A stretch of 64,000 nucleotides of DNA, from positions 3,875,501 to 3,939,500 of the forward strand of contig NZ_CP071604.1 of the NCBI RefSeq assembly GCF_017357225.1, in the 5' to 3' direction. Shown piece after piece: positions 40,689-50,136 of this stretch. A program made the position numbers and the translations under genes. The notes under the pieces were generated by a model that was not told where the DNA came from, made no database searches, and saw only the letters and a list, made by a program, of their open reading frames with translations. This DNA comes from Rhizobium binae. GTDB lineage: Bacteria > Pseudomonadota > Alphaproteobacteria > Rhizobiales > Rhizobiaceae. Each line of letters opens with the position of its first letter. Within the stretch, counting starts at the first letter, position 1.

Positions 40689-42278
40689 GTGATTTCCGAA
40701 ACCGCCGCACGCAGGAGCGGCTACTGGCTGATTGTCGTGGTGCTGGCAATGCTTGCGGGGCTGCCGCTTGCCGTCTGGCTCGATATCAGCGATCTCTCGG
40801 GCAATACCCTGCGGCATCAGGCTCACGACATGAGCTCGCTGATCTCAAGCATCCGCTCCTATTATTCCGCCAATGTCGTGGGCCGCGTTCTGGCTGCCCA
40901 TGCCAGCGGCGCGACCGAAGGCACCGTTGTCTCTCACAACTACGCCAATATACCGGGTGCCATCCCGCTGCCGGCCACGCTGTCCCTGGAGCTCGGCGAC
41001 GTCATCAAGGAGCAGCAGGCCAATATCACCTACCGTTTCGTCTCCGACCTGCCTTTCAAGAGCCGCGCATCCCACGACCTCGACCGGTTCGAGACGAAAG
41101 CGCTTGCCGCCTTGCGCGCCGATCCGCAGCAGACGCTGACCGACCTCACGCGTGTCGGATTGACCGATACTTTGCGCTTCATCACCCCGGTGGTCATGGG
41201 CCAGGCCTGCGTTGCCTGCCACAACAGCCATCCCGAAAGCCCGAAGACAGATTGGAAGGTGGGCGACGTGCGCGGCATTCAGGAGGTCATCATCCGGCAG
41301 CCCTATGCCGGCAACGTCTTCGCCTTCAAATATCTGCTCTGTTATTTTCTGTTCGTCGCCGTTATCGGCATCAGCTTCATTCTGCTCCAGCGCCAGCAGG
41401 CGCGCGCTATCCACAGCGCCAATGTGGATTTGGAAGCGGCAAACGAATTCCTCGCCAGCGTTTCCCTGAAGATTTCGCGTTATCTCTCGCCGCAGATCTA
41501 CAAAAGCATCTTCTCCGGACAGAAGGACGTCGTCGTCCATACCGAGCGCAAACGCCTGACGATCTTCTTCTCCGACATCAAGGATTTCACCGCGACGACC
41601 GAGCGCCTGCAGCCGGAAGCCCTGACGGAGATGCTCAACGAATATCTGACCGAAATGTCGAACATTGCGCTCGCCCATGGCGGCACGGTGGACAAGTTCA
41701 TCGGCGACGCCATGCTGGTCTTTTTCGGCGATCCGGAAACGAAGGGGCCGGAGGAGGATGCGAAAGCCTGCCTGCGCATGGCCGTCGACATGCAGCGCCG
41801 TCTCGGCGAACTCAAAGACAGATGGCGCAGAAACGGCACCGAAGAGCCCTTCGTCGTCCGCATGGGCATCAACAGCGGCTATTGCAACGTCGGCAATTTC
41901 GGCAGCAGCGATCGCATGGACTATACGATCATCGGGGCCGAGGCCAACCTCGCAGCCCGGTTGCAATCGATCGCCCAGGGCGGTGAAATCGTCATCAGCT
42001 ACGAAACCTACGCGCTGGTCAGTGAAATCGTCGATGCCCATTCCCTGCCGCCGATCACGATGAAGGGCATACAACGCGAGATCGTGCCCTATGCGGTGGA
42101 TGGGCTGACGCTCGGTGCGGATCATAAGAGCCGCGTCCTCAGCGAGCACCTCGCGGGTCTCGACCTGCATCTAGACATGAGCCGGCTGGAGCCCGCCGAT
42201 CGCCTCCGGGTCAGGACCGCCCTTAAGGACGCAATCGCCGCACTGGACGAAGCTGCGCCCGAGGTCGCCGGATCGTGA
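40689..42278 (+). CDS. Class III cyclase with periplasmic c-type haem (DUF3365/Tll0287-like) sensor
   Basis: A 529-residue membrane cyclase. TM1 (residues 11-32, GYWLIVVVLAMLAGLPLAVW) is followed by a periplasmic Tll0287-like DUF3365 domain with a CxxCH haem-attachment motif at 174-178 (CVACHNSHPESPKTDWK). Then TM2 (about 213-235), and a cyclase domain with LTIFFSDIKDFTATTERL, KFIGDAMLVFFGD and DYTIIGAEANLAARLQS. This implies covalent haem c in the periplasm controlling cytosolic cAMP or cGMP synthesis, so it could sense redox state or a gas such as NO, CO or O2. The domain types are known; ligand and output are not. It is divergent from the CHASE2 cyclase, with 256 bp between the start codons. 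Confidence 0.88.
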   Translation: MISETAARRSGYWLIVVVLAMLAGLPLAVWLDISDLSGNTLRHQAHDMSSLISSIRSYYSANVVGRVLAAHASGATEGTVVSHNYANIPGAIPLPATLSLELGDVIKEQQANITYRFVSDLPFKSRASHDLDRFETKALAALRADPQQTLTDLTRVGLTDTLRFITPVVMGQACVACHNSHPESPKTDWKVGDVRGIQEVIIRQPYAGNVFAFKYLLCYFLFVAVIGISFILLQRQQARAIHSANVDLEAANEFLASVSLKISRYLSPQIYKSIFSGQKDVVVHTERKRLTIFFSDIKDFTATTERLQPEALTEMLNEYLTEMSNIALAHGGTVDKFIGDAMLVFFGDPETKGPEEDAKACLRMAVDMQRRLGELKDRWRRNGTEEPFVVRMGINSGYCNVGNFGSSDRMDYTIIGAEANLAARLQSIAQGGEIVISYETYALVSEIVDAHSLPPITMKGIQREIVPYAVDGLTLGADHKSRVLSEHLAGLDLHLDMSRLEPADRLRVRTALKDAIAALDEAAPEVAGS

Positions 42279-42453
42279 CCGGATAGGGCAAGCGTGATTT
42301 TTCCGCCTGTCTCCCATATCCGTCTGGACTTCCCCTACTCGATCTGCTATCCCGCATCACCAATCGCAAGGCTGCGGCCGCGCGAACGTTATTTTTTTGC
42401 CCCTGGCGCTGCGCCGCCTCAGGCATCAACCAAACCAAAGGAACGTGATTCTC

Positions 42454-42666
42454 GTGCAGGTACTTGTCCGCGATAACAATGTCGATCAGGCTCTCCGCGC
42501 TCTCAAGAAGAAGATGCAGCGCGAAGGCATTTTCCGCGAAATGAAGATGCGCGACTACTACGAGAAGCCGTCGCAGAAGCGTGCTCGCGAAAAGGCCGAG
42601 GCTGTTCGCCGCGTTCGCAAGCTGGCCCGTAAGCGCGCCCAGCGCGAAGGCCTTGTCGCACGCTAA
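42454..42666 (+). CDS. rpsU: 30S ribosomal protein S21
   Basis: A 70-residue S21 protein starting at GTG 42454 ([20 protein letters not shown]), with the usual lysine/arginine-rich sequence and end QREGLVAR. An AAAGGA site lies 11 bases upstream; an earlier GTG at 42445 has a worse spacing. S21 helps mRNA binding in initiation on the 30S subunit. A short hairpin with T-run follows. Confidence 0.96.
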   Translation: MQVLVRDNNVDQALRALKKKMQREGIFREMKMRDYYEKPSQKRAREKAEAVRRVRKLARKRAQREGLVAR

Positions 42667-42673
42667 GCGTTGC

Positions 42674-42693
42674 CGTCGTTTTTTCGACGTTTT
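42674..42693 (+). terminator. Short terminator after rpsU
   Basis: A 5-bp stem CGTCG/CGACG with a TTTTTT loop, followed by TTTT, 8 bp after the rpsU stop. The stem is short but the position fits a terminator. Confidence 0.5.
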
Positions 42694-42800
42694 CAGATGC
42701 ATTGTGGCGGGGGCGATTGGTTCGCCGCCGCCTTTTTAGTTTGCCGCTGAAGATCGCATATCCCAATCTCGGATATGCCGCATGGGGAAAGCGAGCCCGA

Positions 42801-43667
42801 ATGGCTGTTACCACCTTCAATCCGTCCCGCGCCTGGCGCCTGCAGAAGACCGCATTGCTGCCCGCTATGGTGTTGGCCGCCATGGTCGGCCTCGCCGGCT
42901 GCGAAACGACCAATACCACTGACGCCGTGATCCGCATCGACAAGGCGCAGGGTTCGGAAGAGAATATTGCGTCGCTGACGGCGGTTATCAACGCCAATCC
43001 CAAGGATCCCGAAGGATACAATGTCCGCGGCTCCGCCTACGGCCGCGGCGGCCAATTTCGCCAGGCGTTGAACGATTTCAACACGGCTCTGCAGATCAAT
43101 CCGCGCTTTTTCCAAGCCTATGCCAACCGCGCCCTGGTCTATCGCAACATGGGTCAGCAGGCCCAGGCGATCGCCGACTACAACGCCGCGCTGCAGATCA
43201 ACCCGAGCTATGACGTCGCCTATATCGGCCGCGGCAATGTCTATCGCATGGCTGGTCAGGACGACCAGGCCTTCAACGATTTCAACCGGGCGATCCAACT
43301 CGGCACCACCGACGGCCGCGCCTATCACAATCGCGGCCTGATTTACCAGAAACGCAATCAGCAGGACAAGGCGATCGACGATTTCTCGAAAGCGATCTCG
43401 CTCGCACCGAATTCGCCCGAGCCCTATAACGGCCGCGGCATTTCCTACATCGCGCTGAACGACGACGATAACGCCTTTGCCGATTTCAACCATGCAATCG
43501 AGCTCAACGGCAACATCGCCGAATCCTGGGCCAACCAGGCGCTCGTCTACGAGCGCCGCGGCGACAAGGCGAAGGCTGCCCGCTCCTATCGCCATGCAGT
43601 CGGGCTTGATCCGAAATACCAGCCGGCCCGCGATGGTCTCGCCCGGGTTGGCGGTTCAGCCGGCTAA
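42801..43667 (+). CDS. TPR-repeat lipoprotein
   Basis: A 288-residue outer- or inner-membrane lipoprotein: signal peptide with lipobox LAGC (C34), then about six TPR repeats through to the end (for example NVRGSAYGRGGQFRQALNDF and AYANRALVYRNMGQQAQAIA). Start ATG 42801 follows AAGCGAG; longer in-frame starts upstream have no signal peptide. TPR lipoproteins of this kind scaffold envelope complexes. No partner is next to it; the neighbours are rpsU and an HWE kinase. Confidence 0.85.
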   Translation: MAVTTFNPSRAWRLQKTALLPAMVLAAMVGLAGCETTNTTDAVIRIDKAQGSEENIASLTAVINANPKDPEGYNVRGSAYGRGGQFRQALNDFNTALQINPRFFQAYANRALVYRNMGQQAQAIADYNAALQINPSYDVAYIGRGNVYRMAGQDDQAFNDFNRAIQLGTTDGRAYHNRGLIYQKRNQQDKAIDDFSKAISLAPNSPEPYNGRGISYIALNDDDNAFADFNHAIELNGNIAESWANQALVYERRGDKAKAARSYRHAVGLDPKYQPARDGLARVGGSAG

Positions 43668-44052
43668 AGATATGAATTGGCGCGGCCGCCGAGGACAGCC
43701 AAGCTGTCATGGTGTCGGTGGCATGGCCTTGAAAAGAGAGGCGGAGAAAACATCCGTCCTCGTCGATGGCATTTCATCCGATGTTGCAACCGGCTCATGC
43801 TCCCCCTAACATGTCGCTGCTTCGATAGCCCGCTATCGGGCGTTGGAAAAGTGTTGAGGGCGTTTTGCGAGAAATGCGGATCTTTGCCTTCCTGACCGCG
43901 AGCGAAAACTGTTGCGGGCAGCGCCCGCCTCGATGCCGCGCATCGTCCGAGCGACGCCAGGGATGGAGCCATGTTTTCTGCCCCGCGATTTCATCCTTCG
44001 CTCGATCGGACCCGATGGATCGTCCGATGGTACAGCCGGCACGGCGCACTCA
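43668..44052. other. Intergenic region upstream of the HWE kinase
   Basis: About 385 bp in which I see no convincing gene, terminator or RNA. It probably holds the promoter of the HWE kinase gene. The start of that gene has no strong ribosome binding site, so a longer reading frame beginning at 43912 is possible but unlikely because it lacks the membrane leader. Confidence 0.4.
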
Positions 44053-45705
44053 ATGAAGATCGTTGCGCTATTCTTCCCAAAGGCTTCAATTGGCACCTAC
44101 CTCGTCGCCATGGCGGTGGCGATCGCGCTGCCGATTTTCGCCTTCGTGGCGCTGCTTCTGCTGCAGTTGGAGGACAACCAGCGTTCGACGCTGAAGCGCG
44201 AGACGGCGCAGGACGCGCTTGCCCTTTCGCGCATCATCGACCGCCAGCTTCAGGACATGGCGACGACGCTGCGTCTGTTGTCGAGTTCGCCGGAGCTTGA
44301 AAACGGCGATCTCGCTTCCTTCCACGAGCGCACGGAAACAGCGCTGCGCAACAATTCGCTTTACGTCCTCGCCGTCGATCGCACCGGTAACCAACTGCTG
44401 AATACACGCCGGCCCTTCGGGACGCCGCTCGGACAGATGGCAAACATCGCCTCCCTCGATGCCGCCATGAAATCCGGTCGCATCGAGGCTTCGGACGTTT
44501 TTCGCGGCAGAACCAGCGGTGATTGGGTCTATAATGTTACCCTCCCGCGGGCGGATGATCCGGTCGCCGCCCTCATCATCACGCAGGATGCGGGGGATCT
44601 CGGAAAGCTGGTGACGACTCAGGGCCTTGCTCCCGGCTGGTCGGCCGCCGTCATCGATCAAAGCGGTCACGTGGTCGTTGCCGCCGGCCCGGCAGCGCTG
44701 GAACCCGGCACTCCCTTCGATCCGCGTATCCTGCCGGCGCTTAGCTTCTCCCGAGGTGTCTTCGAAGATAAGACGATCCTGCCCCACATGCTTCTCGGTT
44801 ATGCCCAAATTCCCGGCTGGTCATGGAAAACTGTGATCTGGGGGCCGGTGGCGCAGGCTTCGATCCTCAGCACCTGGCGCTTCCTGATCATCGGTGGCGT
44901 GGCGCTTGTGCTGGTCGCAGTGCTCGCCGCCTATGCTGTCGCAAGGCAGGTGCGCACCACCATCCGCGATATCGCCGACATGGCAAAGCGCATGGGCGAC
45001 GGCCACATTGTCTCGCCGGTCGAGACCAGCGTCATCGAGGCGAACCAGGTGGCGATCGCCCTGTCGAATGCGTCCTTCGACCGCAGCCAGACCGAGGACC
45101 GGCTGCGTTTCGTCATGCACGAACTCGTGCACCGCACGAAAAATCTTCTGACGCTAGCCCAGGCAATGATGCGCCAGCTCGCCAAGCAGGCCGACAGCGT
45201 CGAGACCTTCCAAGCTGCCGTTGCAGACCGCCTCGAGGGGCTGGGGCGTTCGATCGAGCTCCTGACCAGCGAGCAATGGGGAGGCGTGTCGCTTCGGCGG
45301 GTCGTCGATATCCATCTGCAGGCCTTCCCGCAATCGCGCGAACAGATCGAAATCACCGGTGAGGATTTCGTTCTGAAGCCGGATGCGGTGCAGAATCTCG
45401 GACTGGCGCTGCATGAGCTGGTCACCAATTCGGTAAAATACGGTGCACTTTCCGTTCCGCAAGGCCGTGTTCGCTTCGAATGGCGCGATGTCAGGGAGGA
45501 AGACAAGCCGGATGCCCTGCTCCGCTTCACCTGGGAGGAGCGCGGCGGCCCGCCAGTGATAGAGCCATCACGCACGGGCTTCGGCACGACAGTTATCAAA
45601 GCCCATGCGGCCGCCGCCTTCCGCGGCACGGTTGAGATCGATTTCCGGCCCGAAGGCCTTCTATGGGTGTTGACTGCGCAACGCAACACGCTGGAGCGGG
45701 ACTGA
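44053..45705 (+). CDS. HWE-family sensor histidine kinase
   Basis: A 550-residue membrane histidine kinase. TM1 is near residues 12-35, a periplasmic sensor of about 240 residues follows, and TM2 is near 280-300 with a HAMP-like linker. The H-box is HELVHRTKNLLTLAQAM (H356 and H360), the N-box is LALHELVTNSVKYGAL, and the WxE signature is TWEERGGPPVIEPS. These are the HWE family hallmarks, common in rhizobia and often tied to stress, light or general-stress (PhyR-EcfG) signalling. There is no response regulator beside it, so it is an orphan. The start at 44053 gives the membrane leader. Confidence 0.86.
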   Translation: MKIVALFFPKASIGTYLVAMAVAIALPIFAFVALLLLQLEDNQRSTLKRETAQDALALSRIIDRQLQDMATTLRLLSSSPELENGDLASFHERTETALRNNSLYVLAVDRTGNQLLNTRRPFGTPLGQMANIASLDAAMKSGRIEASDVFRGRTSGDWVYNVTLPRADDPVAALIITQDAGDLGKLVTTQGLAPGWSAAVIDQSGHVVVAAGPAALEPGTPFDPRILPALSFSRGVFEDKTILPHMLLGYAQIPGWSWKTVIWGPVAQASILSTWRFLIIGGVALVLVAVLAAYAVARQVRTTIRDIADMAKRMGDGHIVSPVETSVIEANQVAIALSNASFDRSQTEDRLRFVMHELVHRTKNLLTLAQAMMRQLAKQADSVETFQAAVADRLEGLGRSIELLTSEQWGGVSLRRVVDIHLQAFPQSREQIEITGEDFVLKPDAVQNLGLALHELVTNSVKYGALSVPQGRVRFEWRDVREEDKPDALLRFTWEERGGPPVIEPSRTGFGTTVIKAHAAAAFRGTVEIDFRPEGLLWVLTAQRNTLERD

Positions 45706-45855
45706 CGCATGTCGCCCGGAAGGGCGGAGCGGGTCCGGGAAAATCAAAGCGCAAGCGCCCATCCATCTATCACGTTTGTTGCGGCGGGCTTCGGTCTCCC
45801 GGAACAATCGCCACCTGCACCCGTTTCGAACAGGTCGTATCCAAGGAGAAAGACC

Positions 45856-46338
45856 ATGTTCAAACAAACCATGATCGCAGCCGCGGCTCTGACGGCCACG
45901 GCGTGGGCAAGCCCGGCGGGCGCGGAAAACTACGTCACGCTTGGGCGCCTGGTCTGCGGATCGGATGGCGGCCAGGGTCTGATCATCACGTCGCAGAAGC
46001 ACCTGATCTGCACCTACACGCCGGCATCCGGCGGCGCCAAGGCGGTCTACGCCGGCAAAATCGAGAAGTTCGGCCTCGACATCGGTCAGACCGGCAAGAG
46101 CGTGATGATTTGGCAGGTGCTTGCGAAAACTGGCACGGATATGCCGCAATACGCCCTGGCCGGAGAGTATTACGGGGTCGGCGCGGATGCGAGCATCGGT
46201 GCAGGGGCCGGCGCCAAGGTGATCGCCGGCGGCACCAACAAGGCCTTCATGCTGCAGCCGTTGAACGTCCAGGCTCAGGAAGGACTGAACCTGGCGATCG
46301 GGGTCGAGAAGATGACACTCGTACCGGGCGAGGTATGA
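45856..46338 (+). CDS. DUF992-domain secreted protein
   Basis: A 160-residue secreted protein: signal peptide (MIAAAALTATAWASPAGA) and a DUF992 domain, rich in glycine and alanine with two cysteines (RLVCGSDGG and HLICTYTP). ATG 45856 has a strong AAGGAGA site. Function unknown; the family occurs in rhizobia as small periplasmic proteins. Confidence 0.85.
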   Translation: MFKQTMIAAAALTATAWASPAGAENYVTLGRLVCGSDGGQGLIITSQKHLICTYTPASGGAKAVYAGKIEKFGLDIGQTGKSVMIWQVLAKTGTDMPQYALAGEYYGVGADASIGAGAGAKVIAGGTNKAFMLQPLNVQAQEGLNLAIGVEKMTLVPGEV

Positions 46339-46399
46339 CGGAAGAGCGTTATTTCCGGTAACCGAGCCACCGTAACACAGGTCGGCCGGAATGAACTAT

Positions 46400-46420
46400 C
46401 AGCCGCCCGATGAGCGGCTG
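46400..46420. terminator. Hairpin between convergent DUF992 and pntB genes
   Basis: A 7-bp stem CAGCCGC/GCGGCTG with loop CCGATGA, in the 94-bp gap between convergent stop codons (12 bp beyond the pntB stop). The T-run is poor on either side, so termination strength is uncertain. Confidence 0.45.
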
Positions 46421-46432
46421 CATTTCACTCGA

Positions 46433-47827
46433 TCAATGCGAAATCGCCTTGTTGATATCTTCAGTCATTTTCTTCGCGTCGCCGAGCAGCATCATCGTGC
46501 CGTCCTTATAGAACAGCGTATTGTCAATGCCGGCATAACCGGAGCCGAGCGAACGCTTGACGAACAGGCAGGTCTTCGCCCGATCGACGTCAAGGATCGG
46601 CATGCCGTAGATCGGCGAGGTCTTGTCGTCGCGCGCAGCAGGATTGGTGACGTCATTGGCGCCGATGACATAGGCGACATCGGCCTGGGCGAATTCCGAA
46701 TTGATATCCTCCAGCTCGAAGACCTCGTCATAGGGAACGTTGGCTTCGGCGAGCAGCACGTTCATGTGCCCAGGCATGCGGCCCGCGACCGGATGAATGG
46801 CATATTTCACTTCGACGCCATTCTTCTTCAGATTGTCGGCGAGTTCACGCAATGCATGCTGGGCCTGGGCAACCGCCATGCCGTATCCCGGCACGATGAT
46901 GACCTTCGAGGCATTGGCCATCAGATAGGCCGCATCCTCGGCCGAGCCGAGCTTGACTGTCCGGTCTGTGGTGTCAGGTCCGCCGGACGCCGTCTCGCCG
47001 CCGAAACCGCCGAGGATGACGGAGACGAAGGAACGGTTCATGCCTTTGCACATGATGTAGGAGAGGATCGCGCCGGAGGAGCCGACGAGCGCTCCGGTGA
47101 CGATCAGCGCCAGATTGCCGAGCGTGAAGCCGATGCCGGCCGCGGCCCATCCCGAATAGGAATTCAACATCGAGACGACGACGGGCATATCGGCGCCGCC
47201 GATCGGCACGATCAAGAGAACGCCGAGCGCCAGCGACAGCGCCACGACGGCCCAGAAATCGAAATGGCTTTCGGTGGCGGCAAGCCCGATGATGAAGAGG
47301 ATGATCAACGCCAGCAGCGCCGCATTGATCACATGCCGGTAGGGCAGCAGGATAGGCTTGCCGGACATGCGTCCATCGAGCTTCAGGAAGGCGATGATCG
47401 AACCGGTGAAGGTGAGCGCTCCGATCGCCACGCCGAGCGCCATCTCGACGCGCGCCTCGGTGTGGATATGACCGATCTCGCCGATGCCGAACGAGGCCGG
47501 CGTATAGAGCGCCGAGGCAGCGACCAAGACGGCTGCAAGGCCGACCAGCGAATGGAAACCGGCGACCAGTTGCGGCATCGAGGTCATGGCAATGGTGCGG
47601 GCGACATAGGCGCCGACACTGCCGCCGATGGCTAGGCCGAGGATGATCAGCACGAAGCCGCCGAAATTGGGCGTCGCCAGCACGAGCGTCGTCAGAATCG
47701 CGATCGCCATGCCGACCATGCCGTAGAGATTGCCTTTACGGCTGGTGGCAGGGTGCGACAGGCCGCGTAGCGCCAGGATGAATAGAACACCGGAGACGAG
47801 GTAGAGGAAGGCTGCAATACTGTTCAT
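46433..47827 (-). CDS. pntB: NAD(P) transhydrogenase beta subunit PntB
   Basis: A 464-residue subunit of proton-translocating transhydrogenase. It supplies nine or so membrane helices and the C-terminal NADP(H)-binding domain (VIIVPGYGMAVAQAQHAL, with PVAGRMPGHMNVLLAEA and YVIGANDVTNPAA). It couples the proton gradient to NADPH formation from NADH. The start at 47827 gives MNSIAAFLYLVSGVLFILAL. It is the last of the three-gene pntA1-pntA2-pntB operon, 7 bp after pntA2. Confidence 0.95.
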   Translation of the reverse strand: MNSIAAFLYLVSGVLFILALRGLSHPATSRKGNLYGMVGMAIAILTTLVLATPNFGGFVLIILGLAIGGSVGAYVARTIAMTSMPQLVAGFHSLVGLAAVLVAASALYTPASFGIGEIGHIHTEARVEMALGVAIGALTFTGSIIAFLKLDGRMSGKPILLPYRHVINAALLALIILFIIGLAATESHFDFWAVVALSLALGVLLIVPIGGADMPVVVSMLNSYSGWAAAGIGFTLGNLALIVTGALVGSSGAILSYIMCKGMNRSFVSVILGGFGGETASGGPDTTDRTVKLGSAEDAAYLMANASKVIIVPGYGMAVAQAQHALRELADNLKKNGVEVKYAIHPVAGRMPGHMNVLLAEANVPYDEVFELEDINSEFAQADVAYVIGANDVTNPAARDDKTSPIYGMPILDVDRAKTCLFVKRSLGSGYAGIDNTLFYKDGTMMLLGDAKKMTEDINKAISH

Positions 47828-47834
47828 CGGTCTC

Positions 47835-48233
47835 TCACCGGTCTTTCTTGCGGTACATCGCAAGCATTCGCTGCGTGACGAGGAAGCCGCCGAAGATGTT
47901 CACCGAAACCAGCACGAGGGCCACGAAGCCGAAGCCGGTCGCAAGCCCGCTCGTCGAGATGCCGACCGCCAGAAGCGCGCCGACGACGATGACGGAGGAG
48001 ATCGCATTGGTGACGGCCATCAGCGGCGTATGCAGCGCCGGCGTCACCGACCACACGACGTAATAACCGACGAAGATCGACAAGACGAAGATTGCGAATT
48101 GAAAGACGAAGGGATCGATCGCCCCGCCGGTGGCGGCGCTTGCCGCTTCCGGCGCCTGGGCCGCCGCCGTGACGACGGCGGTCACTGCCTGGTCGAGCTG
48201 TTCCAGCGCTTTGTCCATTGCTTCACTGGCCAT
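47835..48233 (-). CDS. pntA: NAD(P) transhydrogenase alpha subunit part 2 (membrane)
   Basis: A 132-residue membrane subunit (alpha-2) with three membrane helices ([20 protein letters not shown] and others) and the conserved [19 protein letters not shown]. In rhizobia PntA is split into a soluble alpha-1 and this membrane alpha-2. Start 48233 ([15 protein letters not shown]) follows GGGGGACAACTG and overlaps the alpha-1 stop by 11 bp. The alanine-rich N-terminal stretch is probably a cytoplasmic linker. Confidence 0.93.
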   Translation of the reverse strand: MASEAMDKALEQLDQAVTAVVTAAAQAPEAASAATGGAIDPFVFQFAIFVLSIFVGYYVVWSVTPALHTPLMAVTNAISSVIVVGALLAVGISTSGLATGFGFVALVLVSVNIFGGFLVTQRMLAMYRKKDR

Positions 48234-49380
48234 CAGTTGTCCCCCTTTTCGCGCCGCCGAAGGCGGGATGAACCACGTCGCCGGCATAGGTCAGCATCGT
48301 CGCCTTGACCAGCTCGTCGTCGAGGTTGACGACGACGCTCCCGGTTTCCTTGTTGACCATGGTCTCGAGGAAGGTGACGAGGTTCTTGGCGTAGAGTACC
48401 GAGGCGCTGGCCGCAACCCGGCCCGGCATATTGGCAAATCCGATGACACTCACGCCTTCGACATCGGCGATCTCGCCGGCAACGACGCCCTCGATATTGC
48501 CGCCGCGCTCGACGGCAAGGTCGACGGCCACCGCACCCGGCTTCATCGAGGCGAGCATGGCGCGTGAAACGAGACGCGGCGCAGGGCGACCGGGGATCAG
48601 CGCCGTGGTGATGACGATATCCTGCCTGGCAATATGTTCGGCCACGAGTGCGGCCTGCTTGCCCTGATAGTCGGCCGACATTTCCTTGGCATAGCCGCCG
48701 GCCGTTTCCGCCGCCTTGAACTCCTCGTCCTCGACGGCGATAAACTTGGCGCCGAGTGAGGCAACCTGTTCCTTGGCGGCCGGCCGCACGTCGGTGGCCG
48801 AGACCGCAGCACCCAGGCGCCGCGCCGTGGCGATCGCCTGAAGACCGGCGACGCCGGCGCCCATGACGAAGACCTTGGCGGCCGGCACGGTGCCGGCTGC
48901 CGTCATCATCATCGGCATGGCGCGGTCATAAACCGCCGCCGCTTCGATGACGGCCTGGTAACCGGCGAGATTAGCCTGGGACGACAGCACGTCCATCGAT
49001 TGGGCGCGGGTAATGCGCGGCATCAGTTCCATCGCAAAAGCCGAAAGCTCGGCGCTGGCGAGAGCCGCGATCGCTTCGTCATTGCCATAGGGGTCCATGA
49101 TGGCGATCACCACGGCGCCGCTTTTATAGGATGAGATTTCCTGTTCGCTCGGACGGCGCACCTTGAGCACGACGTCGGCCGAAGCGGCATCCGCGGAACT
49201 GCCGATCCTGGCGCCTACTGCCTCGAACTCTCCATCCGGAATACGTGACGCCGCCCCGGCGCCGGCCTCGACGACGACGTCGAATCCGAAACTCTTCATT
49301 TTCTTCACGGTCTCGGCGGAGGCCGCGACACGCGTCTCCCCGCCGGCATTTTCCTTTGCAACAAAAACGATATTGCCCAA
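48223..49380 (-). CDS. pntA: NAD(P) transhydrogenase alpha subunit part 1 (NAD-binding)
   Basis: A 385-residue soluble NAD(H)-binding alpha-1 subunit, with [20 protein letters not shown] and the alanine-dehydrogenase-like fold. The start is a TTG at 49380 preceded by GGAGGAGGGGG with good spacing; it gives the family N-terminus [20 protein letters not shown]. An upstream ATG frame at 49545 is not supported. It is the first gene of the pnt operon. Confidence 0.93.
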   Translation of the reverse strand: MGNIVFVAKENAGGETRVAASAETVKKMKSFGFDVVVEAGAGAASRIPDGEFEAVGARIGSSADAASADVVLKVRRPSEQEISSYKSGAVVIAIMDPYGNDEAIAALASAELSAFAMELMPRITRAQSMDVLSSQANLAGYQAVIEAAAVYDRAMPMMMTAAGTVPAAKVFVMGAGVAGLQAIATARRLGAAVSATDVRPAAKEQVASLGAKFIAVEDEEFKAAETAGGYAKEMSADYQGKQAALVAEHIARQDIVITTALIPGRPAPRLVSRAMLASMKPGAVAVDLAVERGGNIEGVVAGEIADVEGVSVIGFANMPGRVAASASVLYAKNLVTFLETMVNKETGSVVVNLDDELVKATMLTYAGDVVHPAFGGAKRGTTDGQ

Positions 49381-49581
49381 CTGCCCCCTCCTCCGGGTCA
49401 GCCAGACCGCCGCAGGCTTCCCTGCGCAGGCCAAGCACCTAAACATGTCGCGCAAAACCGTACGGCGGTTCTGCGATAGCGACGTGCGAGAAAATAAGAC
49501 GTGCGCGAGGAGCGAATCTGAACGATCGCGTCGCGCATCAGTCACAAAGCTGCGGAAAGCCTCCTTCTCCCCCTACCGCGA

Positions 49582-49806
49582 TCAGCGGACGAGGAAGATG
49601 CCGGCGGCAAGAAGTATGATGAATACGAAGAGGCCACCGAGAAGGCCGGCGCCGCCGAAGAAACCGGCGGTCATCGCAAGCAGCAGGACGATGAGAAGCA
49701 TCGAGCCGTATTTCGCGCCGGCGATGAACATGTCGTAGGTTTTTTCATGTTCCCGGTAATCCATCGGCGCGCCGGTCTCGACCGGTCCGGTATGATGTTC
49801 GGCCAT
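49582..49806 (-). CDS. aa3-type cytochrome c oxidase subunit IV
   Basis: A 74-residue small membrane protein: MAEHHTGPVETGAPMDYREH followed by two hydrophobic segments in a short C-terminal half. This is the typical alphaproteobacterial aa3-oxidase subunit IV. The start at 49806 is chosen for the family N-terminus and follows GGGAGA. The rest of the oxidase is elsewhere. Confidence 0.88.
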   Translation of the reverse strand: MAEHHTGPVETGAPMDYREHEKTYDMFIAGAKYGSMLLIVLLLAMTAGFFGGAGLLGGLFVFIILLAAGIFLVR

Positions 49807-50136
49807 AAATATCGTCTCCCTCAAATGCCTCTGCGCTGCCTGATTCCCCCGCTTATGCCGAGGGGAATCCCTGCTTGCAGGAATTACACAATGACAGGCG
49901 AAAGCGCAATGCATGAGAATGCAGCAGCCAACGCATGTCGCGCGGGAGTGTGCAGCAGTTCCGCGACAACGGCGTGCTTGGGAGCAAAGGGCTGAAGCGC
50001 GTCGCAGGAATCCAATATGATGCGACGCGCTTTAGGCTGCAAACCGCCTGTTCCCGGCGGAGCATGAGGGCGACGACTGCGGTAATGTCGTCTCACCCCT
50101 GTTCTCACTCGGATGCTCTCTTCGCGAGAAAAGAAA
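49807..50136. other. Intergenic region
   Basis: About 330 bp between the oxidase subunit IV start and the 3' end of the acyl synthase gene. I see no gene or RNA. It must hold the subunit IV promoter. Confidence 0.4.

Noticed and set aside
43677..43895. A 72-codon plus-strand frame in the region before the HWE kinase
   Set aside because: No ribosome binding site, no motif, and a composition unlike neighbouring genes.
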